Positions 49,583 to 58,834 of a DNA stretch of 64,000 nucleotides are shown here, one piece after another. The DNA lies in contig JAUCQB010000254.1 in assembly GCA_030372985.1 (NCBI GenBank), positions 21,422-85,421 of the forward strand, in the 5' to 3' direction. Both the position numbers and the translations under genes were made by a program. The stretch comes from Phycisphaerae bacterium. GTDB taxonomy: Bacteria; Planctomycetota; Phycisphaerae; UBA1845; PWPN01. The notes beneath the pieces were generated by a model. The model was not told the DNA's origin, searched no databases, and saw only the letters and a list, made by a program, of their open reading frames with translations. The first letter of the stretch is position 1, and every line of letters begins with the position of its first letter.

Positions 49583-51196
49583 ATGGCCCGGCTTGGCATC
49601 GACTTTGGTACCACAAACACTGTAGCCGTGATCCACGATCGCGGTGTGTTTTCCGTCGTGCTCCATCGGGCGGACACCGGTGCAGGCACCGTCGTGCAGG
49701 ATGTTTTTCCGTCCGCGATTCTGATCGACAGGCTCTCCGGCGAGCAGTGGTTCGGGCTGGAGGCTGATCGGCTTTTCGGCCAACGCGGGCCGGGACCTCA
49801 TCATGTGTTCCTTCCCTCGCTGAAAAGGCACCTGTGGGGCTACGCGGAAGGCCATTCGATCGCCTCGGGTCATGAGGCCCGCGCCAGGGGCTGCGAGGCA
49901 GCCGCGGCGCTGGAGCAGTTTGACATCGCCAGGCTGTTGACGGGCTTCCTGCAATCCCTGGCCGACTCGATCCGCGCATCCGGCATGATCGACCCGGCCG
50001 AGCCGCTGGAGACGGTCATCACTTGGCCGGCCAACGCCAACGGCGCCCAGCGCTACATCACCCGCAAGTGCTTCCGCGAGGCCGGCTTCGACGTACGCTC
50101 AACCTTGAACGAGCCAACGGCTTCGGCCATCGAACTGGCCGACTGCATCACTGCCGGTCGTGGCGTCAGAAAGGACGATCGCGAACCCTCAGCCGTGGCC
50201 GTCTTTGACCTCGGCGGCGGCACATTCGACGCATCCGTGGTCTGGATCGAGGGCGACGAGTTCGAGGTGCTGGCCTCCGGCGGCATCGAGGACCTCGGCG
50301 GCGACGATTTTGACCGCACCCTGCTGGACATGTTCCTGGAGCGATTCAAGCTGAGCGACGAGGCCCTCAGTCCGCTGACCCGGCATGCCCTGCTGCGGCA
50401 GGCCCGCTCGCAGAAGGAGACCATCGCCGGCGGCGTGGTTCGCAGCCTGTTCCTCAACCCGCTGGATTTCGGCCTGGATTGCTCTCCGGTCTCGATTCCG
50501 GTGGACGCCTATTTCGAGCGCATCATACCGATGCTCAAGCCGGCCATCGCCACGCTCAGGAAGGTGATCCTCTCCGCCGCCGCCAGAGAGCCCCGCGTCC
50601 GCACCGGCCCGGAACTGACCGTTTACCTGGTCGGAGGCTCCGCCAAGCTGCCGCTGGTGGCCCGCATGGTCTCTGACGCCTTCCCCAATTGCCGCGTCAT
50701 CCTCACGGACAAACCTTTCACCTCGGTCGCCATGGGGGCGGCCATCTGTGCCACCGACCGGGTGACCTATCGCGACGTCTTTGCCCGGCACTTCGGCCTG
50801 TTGCGGCTGAAGGACAATGGCCAGTCCGAGGTCTTCGACATCATCTTCCCGGCCGGCACGCCCATCCCTCGCAGAGGCGAGAGCCCGCTCGAACGTTGTG
50901 CCTGGTACCATCCCCGCCACAACATCGGCCACCTGCGCTACTTGGAATGCACCTCGGTGGGCGTGAACGGCCTGCCCGACGGCAACGTCCGCCACTGGTC
51001 GGACGTGTTCTTCCCCTATGACCCCGTCCTGCCGATGGATCACCGTGTGTCTGCCGAGGACGTCGTCCCTACCGATCGATTCGCCGATATGCCCGCCTGC
51101 GAGGTCTATCGCTGCGACAGTGACGGAGTCATCACCGTCGAACTGCGTCGCCCGACGCGAAACGACTCCCGCGTCCACGAGATCTACCGAGACTGA
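49583..51196 (+). CDS. Hsp70-like ATPase lacking the helical lid
   Basis: This 537-residue DnaK-like protein has an intact actin-type ATPase domain: LGIDFGTTNTVAV (phosphate 1), PANANGAQRYITRKCFREAGF, VFDLGGGTFDASVVW (phosphate 2) and VYLVGGSAKLPLVARM (adenosine). After about residue 405 only about 130 residues remain, against about 235 in DnaK. They start with a beta-like stretch (AGTPIPRRGESP) and lack the alpha-helical lid and the C-terminal tail. There are insertions in the ATPase domain, such as RGVRKDDREPS. It is coupled to a GrpE-like gene; no DnaJ gene is in the window. It is more likely a dedicated Hsp70 than the housekeeping DnaK. Confidence 0.85.
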   Translation: MARLGIDFGTTNTVAVIHDRGVFSVVLHRADTGAGTVVQDVFPSAILIDRLSGEQWFGLEADRLFGQRGPGPHHVFLPSLKRHLWGYAEGHSIASGHEARARGCEAAAALEQFDIARLLTGFLQSLADSIRASGMIDPAEPLETVITWPANANGAQRYITRKCFREAGFDVRSTLNEPTASAIELADCITAGRGVRKDDREPSAVAVFDLGGGTFDASVVWIEGDEFEVLASGGIEDLGGDDFDRTLLDMFLERFKLSDEALSPLTRHALLRQARSQKETIAGGVVRSLFLNPLDFGLDCSPVSIPVDAYFERIIPMLKPAIATLRKVILSAAAREPRVRTGPELTVYLVGGSAKLPLVARMVSDAFPNCRVILTDKPFTSVAMGAAICATDRVTYRDVFARHFGLLRLKDNGQSEVFDIIFPAGTPIPRRGESPLERCAWYHPRHNIGHLRYLECTSVGVNGLPDGNVRHWSDVFFPYDPVLPMDHRVSAEDVVPTDRFADMPACEVYRCDSDGVITVELRRPTRNDSRVHEIYRD

Positions 51197-51355
51197 TCAG
51201 GCCTCTCGACACCCTTGGCGCCGGCGGGCGGGAACTGTATCATCCGACGAACTTCCGTCCGGGAAACGGCGTATGTACCCTCAGTGCGTCAGGTCCGTTG
51301 CCTGCCGCGTTGGAGGGGTCAAGCTTCTTCTCATCACCTGCCGATACCGATAACA

Positions 51356-52384
51356 ATGCACTCTTACCTTTTGTCATGGCGTTGGTTGGGCGCATCGGGG
51401 CTGGTTCTGGCCGTGGTTGCCGGCTGCGCCCCGAAGGACACCCCATTTGCGGCCATCCGGGCCGGTCTCCGTTGTGAGCGAGGCCAGAAAGCGCTGGAGC
51501 AGGAGAACCTTGATGCCGCCCTCAAGGAGTTCCAAAGGGCCGTTGAGCTGAACCCGAAGCTGGCGATGGCGCATTCCAACCTCGGCAAGGTCCAGAAGGC
51601 CAAGGGCAACCTCGGGGCGGCTGCCACAGCCTTTGCCAACGCGGTCAAGCTCAACCCCAAGAGCTTTGACGACGCCTTCTCGCTGGCAGACGTCTACCAC
51701 AAGATGGCCAGGCTCGCGGCGGCGATCCAGGCCTATCTGCACGCCTGCGAGCTCCAGCCAAAGAACTTCCACGCGCGGCTGAACCTCGGCGTCTGCTATC
51801 ACCAGGCAGCCGAACTCGACAGCGCCATCGACTGCTACACCAAGGCGATCGAACTCGACCCCACCCAGCCGGCTTCATACACCAACCTCGGGGCGGCTTA
51901 CGACGCCCAGGGCAAGTACTACGAGGCCATCCACGCTTACAACAAGTCACTGGAGCGTGATGGCGAACAACCCATGGTGCTGGTGAATCTGGCCGGCACG
52001 ATGATCAAGCAGGAGCGATTCGCCGCCGCTCAGCGGGCCCTCGAACGGGCCATCGAACTGGACCCCGAACTGGCCATGGCCTACGAACGGCTGGGCTACT
52101 GCCTGTTCCGGATGAAGCAATATGAGGAGGCCCTCACTCGCTACGAATGGGCCGAGACCCTGGACCCCAACCGCGCCGAGACGCACGCCGGCCTGGGCGT
52201 CGTGCGGATGGCGATGTACCTTCAGGATGGCTCCAAACCTGAGTTCCGCCAGGCGGCCATCGAGCATTGGCACCGCTCCCTGGAAATTCAGCCCGATCAG
52301 CCTAAAATACGCAACCTGATCGCCAAGTACCGGGTGCCCGCCGACCAGGCGTCGGCTGTCCTCATGGAATCGCCGCGAAAATGA
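51356..52384 (+). CDS. TPR-repeat lipoprotein
   Basis: This 342-residue protein has a lipoprotein signal with lipobox LAVVAGC near residue 23. About eight tetratricopeptide repeats follow (e.g. LKEFQRAVELNPKLAMAHSNLG, AIDCYTKAIELDPTQPASYTNL, ALERAIELDPELAMAYERLG). It is anchored to a membrane on the outer face of the cytoplasmic membrane or in the outer membrane, and probably scaffolds other proteins. It lies 159 bases after the Hsp70-like gene and overlaps the next gene by 4 bases (ATGA), so it is coupled to the PAP2 lipoprotein. Confidence 0.88.
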   Translation: MHSYLLSWRWLGASGLVLAVVAGCAPKDTPFAAIRAGLRCERGQKALEQENLDAALKEFQRAVELNPKLAMAHSNLGKVQKAKGNLGAAATAFANAVKLNPKSFDDAFSLADVYHKMARLAAAIQAYLHACELQPKNFHARLNLGVCYHQAAELDSAIDCYTKAIELDPTQPASYTNLGAAYDAQGKYYEAIHAYNKSLERDGEQPMVLVNLAGTMIKQERFAAAQRALERAIELDPELAMAYERLGYCLFRMKQYEEALTRYEWAETLDPNRAETHAGLGVVRMAMYLQDGSKPEFRQAAIEHWHRSLEIQPDQPKIRNLIAKYRVPADQASAVLMESPRK

Positions 52385-53448
52385 GAAACAAGCACAGTTC
52401 AACCATCGTTCAGTGCGTATTGCCATGCGCGCTGATGGCCTTGACCGTCGGGTGCGGTCCAAACAAGCCCGCCGTTCACCGTTCGTGGGCCGAGCGTTCT
52501 CAAACCGTCATCCGGCAGAGACTGGCACCAACTCCCATCGCTTCGGCCATGACCGGATCGCCGGCTCATTCGGTGAAAGCGACCAGCACGGCCGGCGCCG
52601 AATCGACGATCTGGCCCGAGGAGTTGGCCACCTTCCAGTTGTCCGCGGACGCGACGGTACAGGCCGACACGCCGCAGAGCCAACCGCCGGAGGAGCAGGT
52701 CTCCCAAGGCGAAGTCGAATACGAGGGCAAATGGCGAAAGCCGCTGCCGGGCTTCGGCGAGACGCTCAAACGCGATCTGTTGGAACTGCCGGCCACCTTA
52801 TGGGATGACACCAAGCGCGTGTACACCAACCCGTGGAACCTGGTGTTCCTGATCGGCGCGGGCGGGGCTTCAGTGGCCCTGCGTCCTGAAGTCGATGACG
52901 ATATCGAGGACTACTACGATAGGCACCACAGCTTCAAGGAAGACTGGCGCGACGCGTTCGGGGCGGCCGGCAACCCGATCGTTCATTTTGGAATGGCCGG
53001 TGTCTGGTATCTGACCGGCCAGCTTGCGCAGGATGCCAAAACCTATGACGTGGGAGGGCGCTTGTTCCGAGCCTTGACCATCAATGGCATCAGCACCGTG
53101 CTGCTCAAGACCGCCGCCTGTACGGAGTCGCCCAACGGCGAAGACTGGGCCTGGCCGTCGGGCCACGTATCGAGCTCGATGGTCGTGGCGACGGTGATGA
53201 ACGATGCGTACGGGCCGTTCGTGGGTATTCCGCTGTTCGGCCTGACCGGGCTGGTCGCCGTCGAACGCTTGGATTCCGGAGAGCATCATTTCTCAGACGT
53301 GATTTTCGGTGCCGCTCTCGGCTGGGTGGTCGCCGAGACGGTCATGAAAGATGGGCCGCCCGAGATCGCGGGCGGCCATATTGTCCCCTACGCCGATCCG
53401 GCCGGCCGCAATGCCGGCGTCGCCTGGGTGAAGACGCTCGGCGAGTAG
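52381..53448 (+). CDS. PAP2 family phosphatase-like lipoprotein
   Basis: This 355-residue protein has a lipoprotein signal (lipobox LTVGC near residue 25), a Pro/Ser-rich segment of about 80 residues and a C-terminal PAP2 acid-phosphatase-like domain (about 140-330). Motif 2 is intact in WAWPSGHVSSS near residue 260 and motif 3 in RLDSGEHHFSDVIFG (Arg...His...Asp). Motif 1 (KxxxxxxRP) is only KTAACTESPNG, so the first lysine-arginine pair is divergent. Members dephosphorylate lipid phosphates such as undecaprenyl pyrophosphate outside the membrane. It is translationally coupled to the TPR lipoprotein. Confidence 0.8.
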   Translation: MRNKHSSTIVQCVLPCALMALTVGCGPNKPAVHRSWAERSQTVIRQRLAPTPIASAMTGSPAHSVKATSTAGAESTIWPEELATFQLSADATVQADTPQSQPPEEQVSQGEVEYEGKWRKPLPGFGETLKRDLLELPATLWDDTKRVYTNPWNLVFLIGAGGASVALRPEVDDDIEDYYDRHHSFKEDWRDAFGAAGNPIVHFGMAGVWYLTGQLAQDAKTYDVGGRLFRALTINGISTVLLKTAACTESPNGEDWAWPSGHVSSSMVVATVMNDAYGPFVGIPLFGLTGLVAVERLDSGEHHFSDVIFGAALGWVVAETVMKDGPPEIAGGHIVPYADPAGRNAGVAWVKTLGE

Positions 53449-53616
53449 CCTGCGGCGGCCCATGGCACTCCAGAAATGACTTGGCCAGGGTCGGTCCTCG
53501 TCCGTCGGCGGCCGGCCACCGTATCCGGATGACCGCGTGAGCGCCGGCAGAAACCGGTCCGACACCGGCGGGGCCGTGTCGCCGATGATCGTCCCAGGCT
53601 GTCCCGGATTGGCCGT

Positions 53617-54915
53617 CTATGCTTCGGGCTGTGCGGCAGGACTCCCGCCGGAAGGCGCCCCGGCCTCCAGGAGATCATCACAGGCCGTCGTGGCCTGATC
53701 GGCCTCATCCTGGTAGCTCTCGGCGATGTGCCGGGTGATCACGTCTGGAGGCTTATAGAGGTACTTGTCTACCGGCCGGCGGTTCTCGTGTGTGATGCTG
53801 GGTGCCTCCGGCTCGGCAAGGTTGATCTCCTCACCCGATGGATCCTGGACCTGGGCCCCTGGTTTGAGGATCTGGACGACCGGCTGGCAGGGCCGCTTGG
53901 CGTTCAGATCGATGACGACCGCCTCGCGACCGTCCGAGAGCGTCACGCAGGTGCCGACCGGGAACGGCGGAATGCTCCGCACGGCCGCCGCGAAGACGAC
54001 CGGATCGAACATCCCGCGGAGCTCGGCCGATTGAAGGGCGGCCAGGGCGGCAACCTTCGGAAGCCCCTTGCGGTCGCAAATGGCCATCATGCCGTCCAGA
54101 ACGTTGGCCACCGCCACGATCCGGGCGAAAACGTGAATGCGGTCGCCGCGGAGAGGCTCCGGATGGCGTCCCGCATGGGGCCGAGTCGGCTCCGGAAACC
54201 CGTTGCCGTCGTATCGCTGGTGATGATGCAGAATGATGCCGGAAGCCGTCGCTTCGAGCCGGCCGCGGAGCAGTTGATAACCTTGAGCCGCGTGGGACCG
54301 GTAGGCCTCCTCGTCCTCGTGGTGATCCAGCACATGAGACCGGCGCAGCTCCGCAGGCAGCTTGATCTTGCCAATATCGTGCAGCATCGCCCCGATGCCC
54401 AGGTTGGTCAGATCCTGGGCCAGACGCCGGTCGACGTACTTTCGCTCGTGGCTGATGTAGTTCCGCAGGCTCATGCCCAGAATCATGACCAGGTACGCCA
54501 CGTTGGCGCTGTGGCTGAACAACTCCTCGGGCTCTTCGAGGATGCGCTCCGCCCAGACGGCGTGGTCCTTGTTCTTGACCAGCTCCTCGATCAGTCGCGA
54601 TATCAGTTCTTTATAGAACTGAAGATCGAACGCCCCGGCGGTCTTGTTCGCCAGGGCCGTGAAGTTTCTCTTGATGTCATGGTAAAGTCGGGTCCGCGAT
54701 TCCGGAACGCCCGAGGCGACCTGCGCGTCGAGGAAGTCGAAACCCGGGTGGTTGATCCACACCCCCTTGACGCCGTACTCCGGCAGCTTCGCGATGGTCT
54801 TGGGGTCCAGGACGTAGCCGGCGGCCAGCAGGGCACGCCCCGGGTGCTTGGTGTGTGGGATCGATGCTGCCAGCACCATCCCAGGTTCGAGGTTCTCGAC
54901 CGCGATCCGGATCAT
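53617..54915 (-). CDS. HD-GYP domain protein
   Basis: This 432-residue protein carries an HD-GYP phosphodiesterase domain (residues about 140-330). It has the HD pair in GAMLHDIGKIKLP, a further His pair in LDHHEDEEAY, and the GYP-loop region LHHHQRYDGNGFP, where the GYP triplet is GFP. A C-terminal PilZ-like beta region (LSDGREAVVIDLNAKRPCQPVV, about 330-365) may bind cyclic di-GMP. HD-GYP proteins hydrolyse cyclic di-GMP; the Tyr-to-Phe change in the GYP triplet makes activity uncertain. It is oriented towards the same side as dxs and ispA upstream but separated by 135 bases. Confidence 0.82.
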   Translation of the reverse strand: MIRIAVENLEPGMVLAASIPHTKHPGRALLAAGYVLDPKTIAKLPEYGVKGVWINHPGFDFLDAQVASGVPESRTRLYHDIKRNFTALANKTAGAFDLQFYKELISRLIEELVKNKDHAVWAERILEEPEELFSHSANVAYLVMILGMSLRNYISHERKYVDRRLAQDLTNLGIGAMLHDIGKIKLPAELRRSHVLDHHEDEEAYRSHAAQGYQLLRGRLEATASGIILHHHQRYDGNGFPEPTRPHAGRHPEPLRGDRIHVFARIVAVANVLDGMMAICDRKGLPKVAALAALQSAELRGMFDPVVFAAAVRSIPPFPVGTCVTLSDGREAVVIDLNAKRPCQPVVQILKPGAQVQDPSGEEINLAEPEAPSITHENRRPVDKYLYKPPDVITRHIAESYQDEADQATTACDDLLEAGAPSGGSPAAQPEA

Positions 54916-55050
54916 TTATCGGACTGCCCTTACCGGCGTGAACACACCTCCCGGTGCCTCACGCGTACTCCTTGGTTTTATCGGTTGATATCGGGGGCTT
55001 CGCCAGCAAGTTGCCGACTTGGTCGGCGGGCGCTCCCAAAGCAGCCGGTG

Positions 55051-56991
55051 CTAGGACCGTGCCAGATTGCCCGGAAGGGAGTTCGGCACCCGCTGGCGAA
55101 TGGGCTGTACGGAACGCCGGCCGCCGGCCAGCTCGCGGTGGACGGTCTCAGCGATGCCGGCGGCGTCTATGCCGCACTCGGCCAATTGGCTCTGGCGCGG
55201 TCCCTGGCTGATGAAGCGGTCGCCCGGGATGCCCAGGCGAACAAGGTGATCGATCGGCAGCCGAAGATCCTGCGCCGTCTCGAGCACCGCCGCGCCGAAG
55301 CCGCCGATCACCGAGTGGTCTTCGATGGTGATGACCGGGTGGTCGGCCAGCAGTGCTGCGGTGACCATTTCGCGGTCGATCGGCTTGGCGAACCGGGCGT
55401 TGAACACCCGCACCTGGATCCCTTCGGCCGCCAGCTGTTCGGCAGCGTCCAGAGCATGGCTGACCGCGGCGCCGTAGGCCAGAATGGTCGCATCGTTCCC
55501 TTTGCGCATCAGCCGGGATCGACCGACGGTAAACGGCGCGGCCTCGCCCATGGGCGGGGGAACATCCGCTCGCGGATAACGGATGGCACAGGCCTGCGGA
55601 CAGTCGACGGCGAAACGCAAAGCAGCCTTCAGTTCGTTCTCATCGGCTGGAGCCAACAGGACCAGGTTGGGCAAAGGTCGCAGGTAGGCGATATCGAGGA
55701 AGCCGTGGTGGACCGCTCCGTCGCCGCCGACCAGCCCGGCCCGATCCAGGCACAGGATCACCGACAGATGTTGCAGCGAGATCTCCTGGAACACCTGGTC
55801 GAACGATCGCTGGAGAAACGTCGAGTAAATCGCCACCAGAGGCTTGAGCCCTGCCTTGGCCATGCCGGCGGCAACATCCACCGTGCAGCTCTCGGCGATA
55901 CCCACGTCAAGGAAGCGTTCGGGGTACTTCTCGGAGAACTTGTCCAGGCCGGTGCCGGCGGGCATCGCCGCCGTCAGGGCGCAGAGCTTGGGCTCTTCGC
56001 CGCCGATCTCCAAAACAGCTTCCGAGAAAGCCTCGGTCCAGCTCCTGCCCGAGCCGTTGGTGACCGTCACCGTCTCACCGTCGAAGATGAACGGCGTCGA
56101 GGCGTGGAATCTCGAGGGTTCGGCACGAGCAAACTCGGCCCCCTGACCTTTGTTGGTGTGAATGTGCAGAAGCACCGGATGATCGATGTCCTTGAGCATC
56201 TGCAACAGGTCGATCAGGTGGGCGACGTCATGGCCCATCACCGGCCCGACGTACATGAAGCCGAGCTGCTCGAAAATCGAATGCGGCGAGACCGTGGCTT
56301 TCAGACCCTGCTTCAGGTGCCCGAGAGCCTCGAACATTGACTGGCCGACCAGCGGCAGTCTCGGCAGTAGTTGCTTGGCCCGCTGCTTGACCTCCTCGTA
56401 AATCGAACTGGCACGGAAACGGGCAAGGTAATGAGCCAGGCCCCCCTGCGTCGGGGCGATGCCGTAGTTGTTGTCATTCAAGATAACCAGGAATTGCCGA
56501 TTCAGCGTGCCCGCCTGATTGAGCCCTTCAAAGGCCAGGCCGTTGACGATGCTCGCGTCGCCCACCAGCGCGACGACCCGGTTGCTGCGGCCGAGGAGCT
56601 GATCGGCGCGAGCCAGACCCAGAGCCGTCGGGATGGCCGTGCCCGCGTGCCCGACATTGAACAGGTCGAAAGGGCTCTCGTCGACGCTCGGAAAACCGCT
56701 GATACCGCCCGATTGCCGCAGGGTGTCGAATCTCGCATTACGGCCGGTGAGCAGCTTGTGCGGATAACACTGGTGCCCGACGTCCCACAACAGCCGGTCC
56801 TTCTCGAAGTCAAAGCAGTAGTGCAGGGCGATCGTGATCTCGGCGACGCCCAGGTTGCTGGCCAGGTGCCCGCCGTTCTTGCCGACCACTTCCAGGATTC
56901 GCTCGCGGATCTCTCCGGCCAGCTCGCTGAGTTGGGTGATCGAGAGTTTCTTGACGTCTGACGGATGTTCTATCGAAGCCAGTAATCCCAT
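55051..56991 (-). CDS. dxs: 1-deoxy-D-xylulose-5-phosphate synthase
   Basis: Dxs condenses pyruvate and glyceraldehyde-3-phosphate in the first step of the MEP isoprenoid pathway. The 646-residue protein has the N-terminal transketolase domain (GGHLASNLGVAEITIALHY, DVGHQCYPHKLLTGR), the TPP site with GDASIVNGLAFEGLN and FLVILNDNNYGIAP, the pyrimidine-binding domain (VGIAESCTVDVAAGMAKAG) and a C-terminal domain. The ordinary Dxs motif NDNxMSI is here NDNNYGI, a variation I do not recall in canonical enzymes. It follows ispA by 95 bases on the same strand, an isoprenoid operon. Confidence 0.95.
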   Translation of the reverse strand: MGLLASIEHPSDVKKLSITQLSELAGEIRERILEVVGKNGGHLASNLGVAEITIALHYCFDFEKDRLLWDVGHQCYPHKLLTGRNARFDTLRQSGGISGFPSVDESPFDLFNVGHAGTAIPTALGLARADQLLGRSNRVVALVGDASIVNGLAFEGLNQAGTLNRQFLVILNDNNYGIAPTQGGLAHYLARFRASSIYEEVKQRAKQLLPRLPLVGQSMFEALGHLKQGLKATVSPHSIFEQLGFMYVGPVMGHDVAHLIDLLQMLKDIDHPVLLHIHTNKGQGAEFARAEPSRFHASTPFIFDGETVTVTNGSGRSWTEAFSEAVLEIGGEEPKLCALTAAMPAGTGLDKFSEKYPERFLDVGIAESCTVDVAAGMAKAGLKPLVAIYSTFLQRSFDQVFQEISLQHLSVILCLDRAGLVGGDGAVHHGFLDIAYLRPLPNLVLLAPADENELKAALRFAVDCPQACAIRYPRADVPPPMGEAAPFTVGRSRLMRKGNDATILAYGAAVSHALDAAEQLAAEGIQVRVFNARFAKPIDREMVTAALLADHPVITIEDHSVIGGFGAAVLETAQDLRLPIDHLVRLGIPGDRFISQGPRQSQLAECGIDAAGIAETVHRELAGGRRSVQPIRQRVPNSLPGNLARS

Positions 56992-57086
56992 CTTGTTTCT
57001 CTTGGCCCCTCGCGGTCGTATCTCAAGCTCAAGGTAGTACGTCGCGTCGCGGAGGTTGTTTGTCCCGATTCAGTCGGTCTTGCGGT

Positions 57087-57989
57087 TCAGTGGCGCCGCT
57101 CGACGATGTAATTCGCCAGTTGTCTCAAATCCTCGGCGGCAGGTCCGAAAATCTCCAGCGCCTGGATCGCCTTTCGAACCTCGTCCCGCGCGGCGGCCCG
57201 ACTGGCCTCGATGCCGACAGCGCCCGGGTAGGTTTGCTTACCGGCCTCGGCATCCTTGGCCACCGCCTTACCCATCTGCTCGGCCGATCCCGTCACGTCC
57301 AGCAGGTCGTCGGCAATCTGAAACGCCAGCCCCAGGTGCTGCCCGTAGGCGCTTGCTGCAGCCAGTTGGGCCTCTTCTGCACGGGCACAGTAGGCGCCCA
57401 GCCTGCCGGCCGTCACGAAAAGCCTCGCTGTTTTGTATCGGTGGATTCGCTGGACCAGGCCCAGTTCGGGGGGTTGGGCCTCACTCTGAATGTCCGTCGT
57501 CTGGCCGCCGATCATCCCCGCCCAGCCGGTGCCCTTGGCCAGCTCGGCGACCACCGCCTTCACCACCGCCGGTTCCACGATCCCGGTCGCGGGGATCTCA
57601 AAGGCCAATGCCAGCAGGGCGTCACCTGCCAGAATCGCCTCCGCTTCCCCAAATGCCTTGTGGCACGTCGGACGGCCTCGCCGCAGGTCGTCGTCGTCCA
57701 TGGCCGGCAGATCGTCGTGCACCAGCGAGAAGGCGTGCACACATTCCAGCGCTACCGCCGCCGGGGCAGCCATCTCGGCCGTCCCTCCGCAAAGCTCGCA
57801 GATCCGGGTCACAATGAAGGCCCGTACCCGCTTGCCTCCCTGGACAGAGTAGCGGACCGCCTCCGACAAAACAGGCGGCACGGCCGGATCTGGAACCAGC
57901 ATGCTGTCGATGACAGACTCGAAATCCCGGGCCCATGACGCCAAAACGTCCATGATCCCGATCCCGTTCGCTGTCGCTGCTCGCCGCAT
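57087..57989 (-). CDS. ispA: short-chain polyprenyl diphosphate synthase
   Basis: This 300-residue enzyme chain-extends isoprenyl diphosphates to C15/C20. It has both aspartate-rich motifs: DDLPAMDDDDLRRGRPT (first, near residue 96) and FQIADDLLDVTGS (second), plus GGKRVRAF for substrate binding and KTARLF. The residues before the first motif (HAFSLVHDD) suggest a short product such as farnesyl or geranylgeranyl diphosphate. The start at 57989 is backed by GTGAGG 6 bases upstream. It leads the ispA-dxs unit. Confidence 0.93.
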   Translation of the reverse strand: MRRAATANGIGIMDVLASWARDFESVIDSMLVPDPAVPPVLSEAVRYSVQGGKRVRAFIVTRICELCGGTAEMAAPAAVALECVHAFSLVHDDLPAMDDDDLRRGRPTCHKAFGEAEAILAGDALLALAFEIPATGIVEPAVVKAVVAELAKGTGWAGMIGGQTTDIQSEAQPPELGLVQRIHRYKTARLFVTAGRLGAYCARAEEAQLAAASAYGQHLGLAFQIADDLLDVTGSAEQMGKAVAKDAEAGKQTYPGAVGIEASRAAARDEVRKAIQALEIFGPAAEDLRQLANYIVERRH

Positions 57990-58139
57990 AGCCGCCTCAC
58001 CTGCCCCGAAGGCCCAAAGGGCAAATTATACCACCCCGCAACCCATAGCCACACCCCCGAACGGCCAGCCCGTGGGGCTTGGACGTCGAAGCAGTTGTTC
58101 CGCCCCCGCTGCGTCGATAATATATGGGCAGGAGCAACC

Positions 58140-58367
58140 ATGGGGTATCTTGGGCAAATCAAGAATGGTGTTGTGGTTTTCGACGGCCAACCGCCGTTTC
58201 CGGAGGGGCTTCGGGTCCATGTCGAGCCCGCTGGTGAGCGGTCTGCTGATACACTGAGCTTCCAGGATTGGTCTGCCGAGTTGCACGCGTGGGCTGCCAA
58301 CCATCGCCCTATCGACCATCCGATTGACGACGATCGGAACAGCATTTACGCTGGCCGCGGCGAATGA
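58140..58367 (+). CDS. small protein paired with a PIN toxin, probable antitoxin
   Basis: This 75-residue protein opens MGYLGQIKNGVVVFDGQPP and has an acidic tail. It matches the layout of short antitoxin-like proteins that precede PIN genes, but lacks a clear DNA-binding motif. Its TGA stop overlaps the ATG of the PIN gene (ATGA). A -10-like TAATAT (58118-58123) and CAGGAG precede it at short spacing, so it has its own promoter. Confidence 0.75.
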   Translation: MGYLGQIKNGVVVFDGQPPFPEGLRVHVEPAGERSADTLSFQDWSAELHAWAANHRPIDHPIDDDRNSIYAGRGE

Positions 58368-58834
58368 ACGTCCTCATTGACACTAATATTCTTACAAGGC
58401 TGGCACAACCAGGGCGGGCCTCTCACAGCTCGGCCTTGGCCGCGCTGGACACTTTGAGAGCCAGTGGTGACCGCATCTGCGTCGTGCCCCAGAACCTCTA
58501 CGAGTTCTGGGTTGTATGCACGCGTCCAGAGGCAGAAAACGGGCTGGGAATGACGCCGATACAGGCCCACCTTGAACTAACCCAGCTGAAAAGCCTTTTT
58601 GTCCTCCTGCCAGATTCGGCAGGCCTTTTTGAACAGTGGGAGCGATTGGTCACCAGCTATGGTGTGCGAGGCAAGAACGCCCACGATGCGCGGCTTGTCG
58701 CGGCAATGCTGACCCACAATGTTGGCCACATTCTCACTTTCAATCCCGAGGATTTCGCTCGCTATCCGATGATCACTGTTCTGACGCCCGAGCAAGCCGC
58801 AGGTTCGACTACAACACAGACCGACAGCGAGTGA
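58364..58834 (+). CDS. PIN domain toxin (VapC-like ribonuclease)
   Basis: This 156-residue protein has the PIN acidic residues in VLIDTNIL (D6), NLYEFW (Glu), HDARLVAAM and FNPEDF, the arrangement of VapC-type Mg2+-dependent RNases. The preceding 75-residue gene overlaps its start and should encode the cognate antitoxin. Such modules cut tRNA or rRNA; the target here is unknown. It ends one base before the stop of the converging yceH-like gene. Confidence 0.87.
   Translation: MNVLIDTNILTRLAQPGRASHSSALAALDTLRASGDRICVVPQNLYEFWVVCTRPEAENGLGMTPIQAHLELTQLKSLFVLLPDSAGLFEQWERLVTSYGVRGKNAHDARLVAAMLTHNVGHILTFNPEDFARYPMITVLTPEQAAGSTTTQTDSE

Noticed and set aside
53728..56340. 870-residue open frame on the plus strand across the HD-GYP and dxs genes
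   Set aside because: It is antisense to two well-supported genes and crosses the gap between them; the length follows from high GC, and the protein is low-complexity and Arg/Gln/Leu-rich with no domain.
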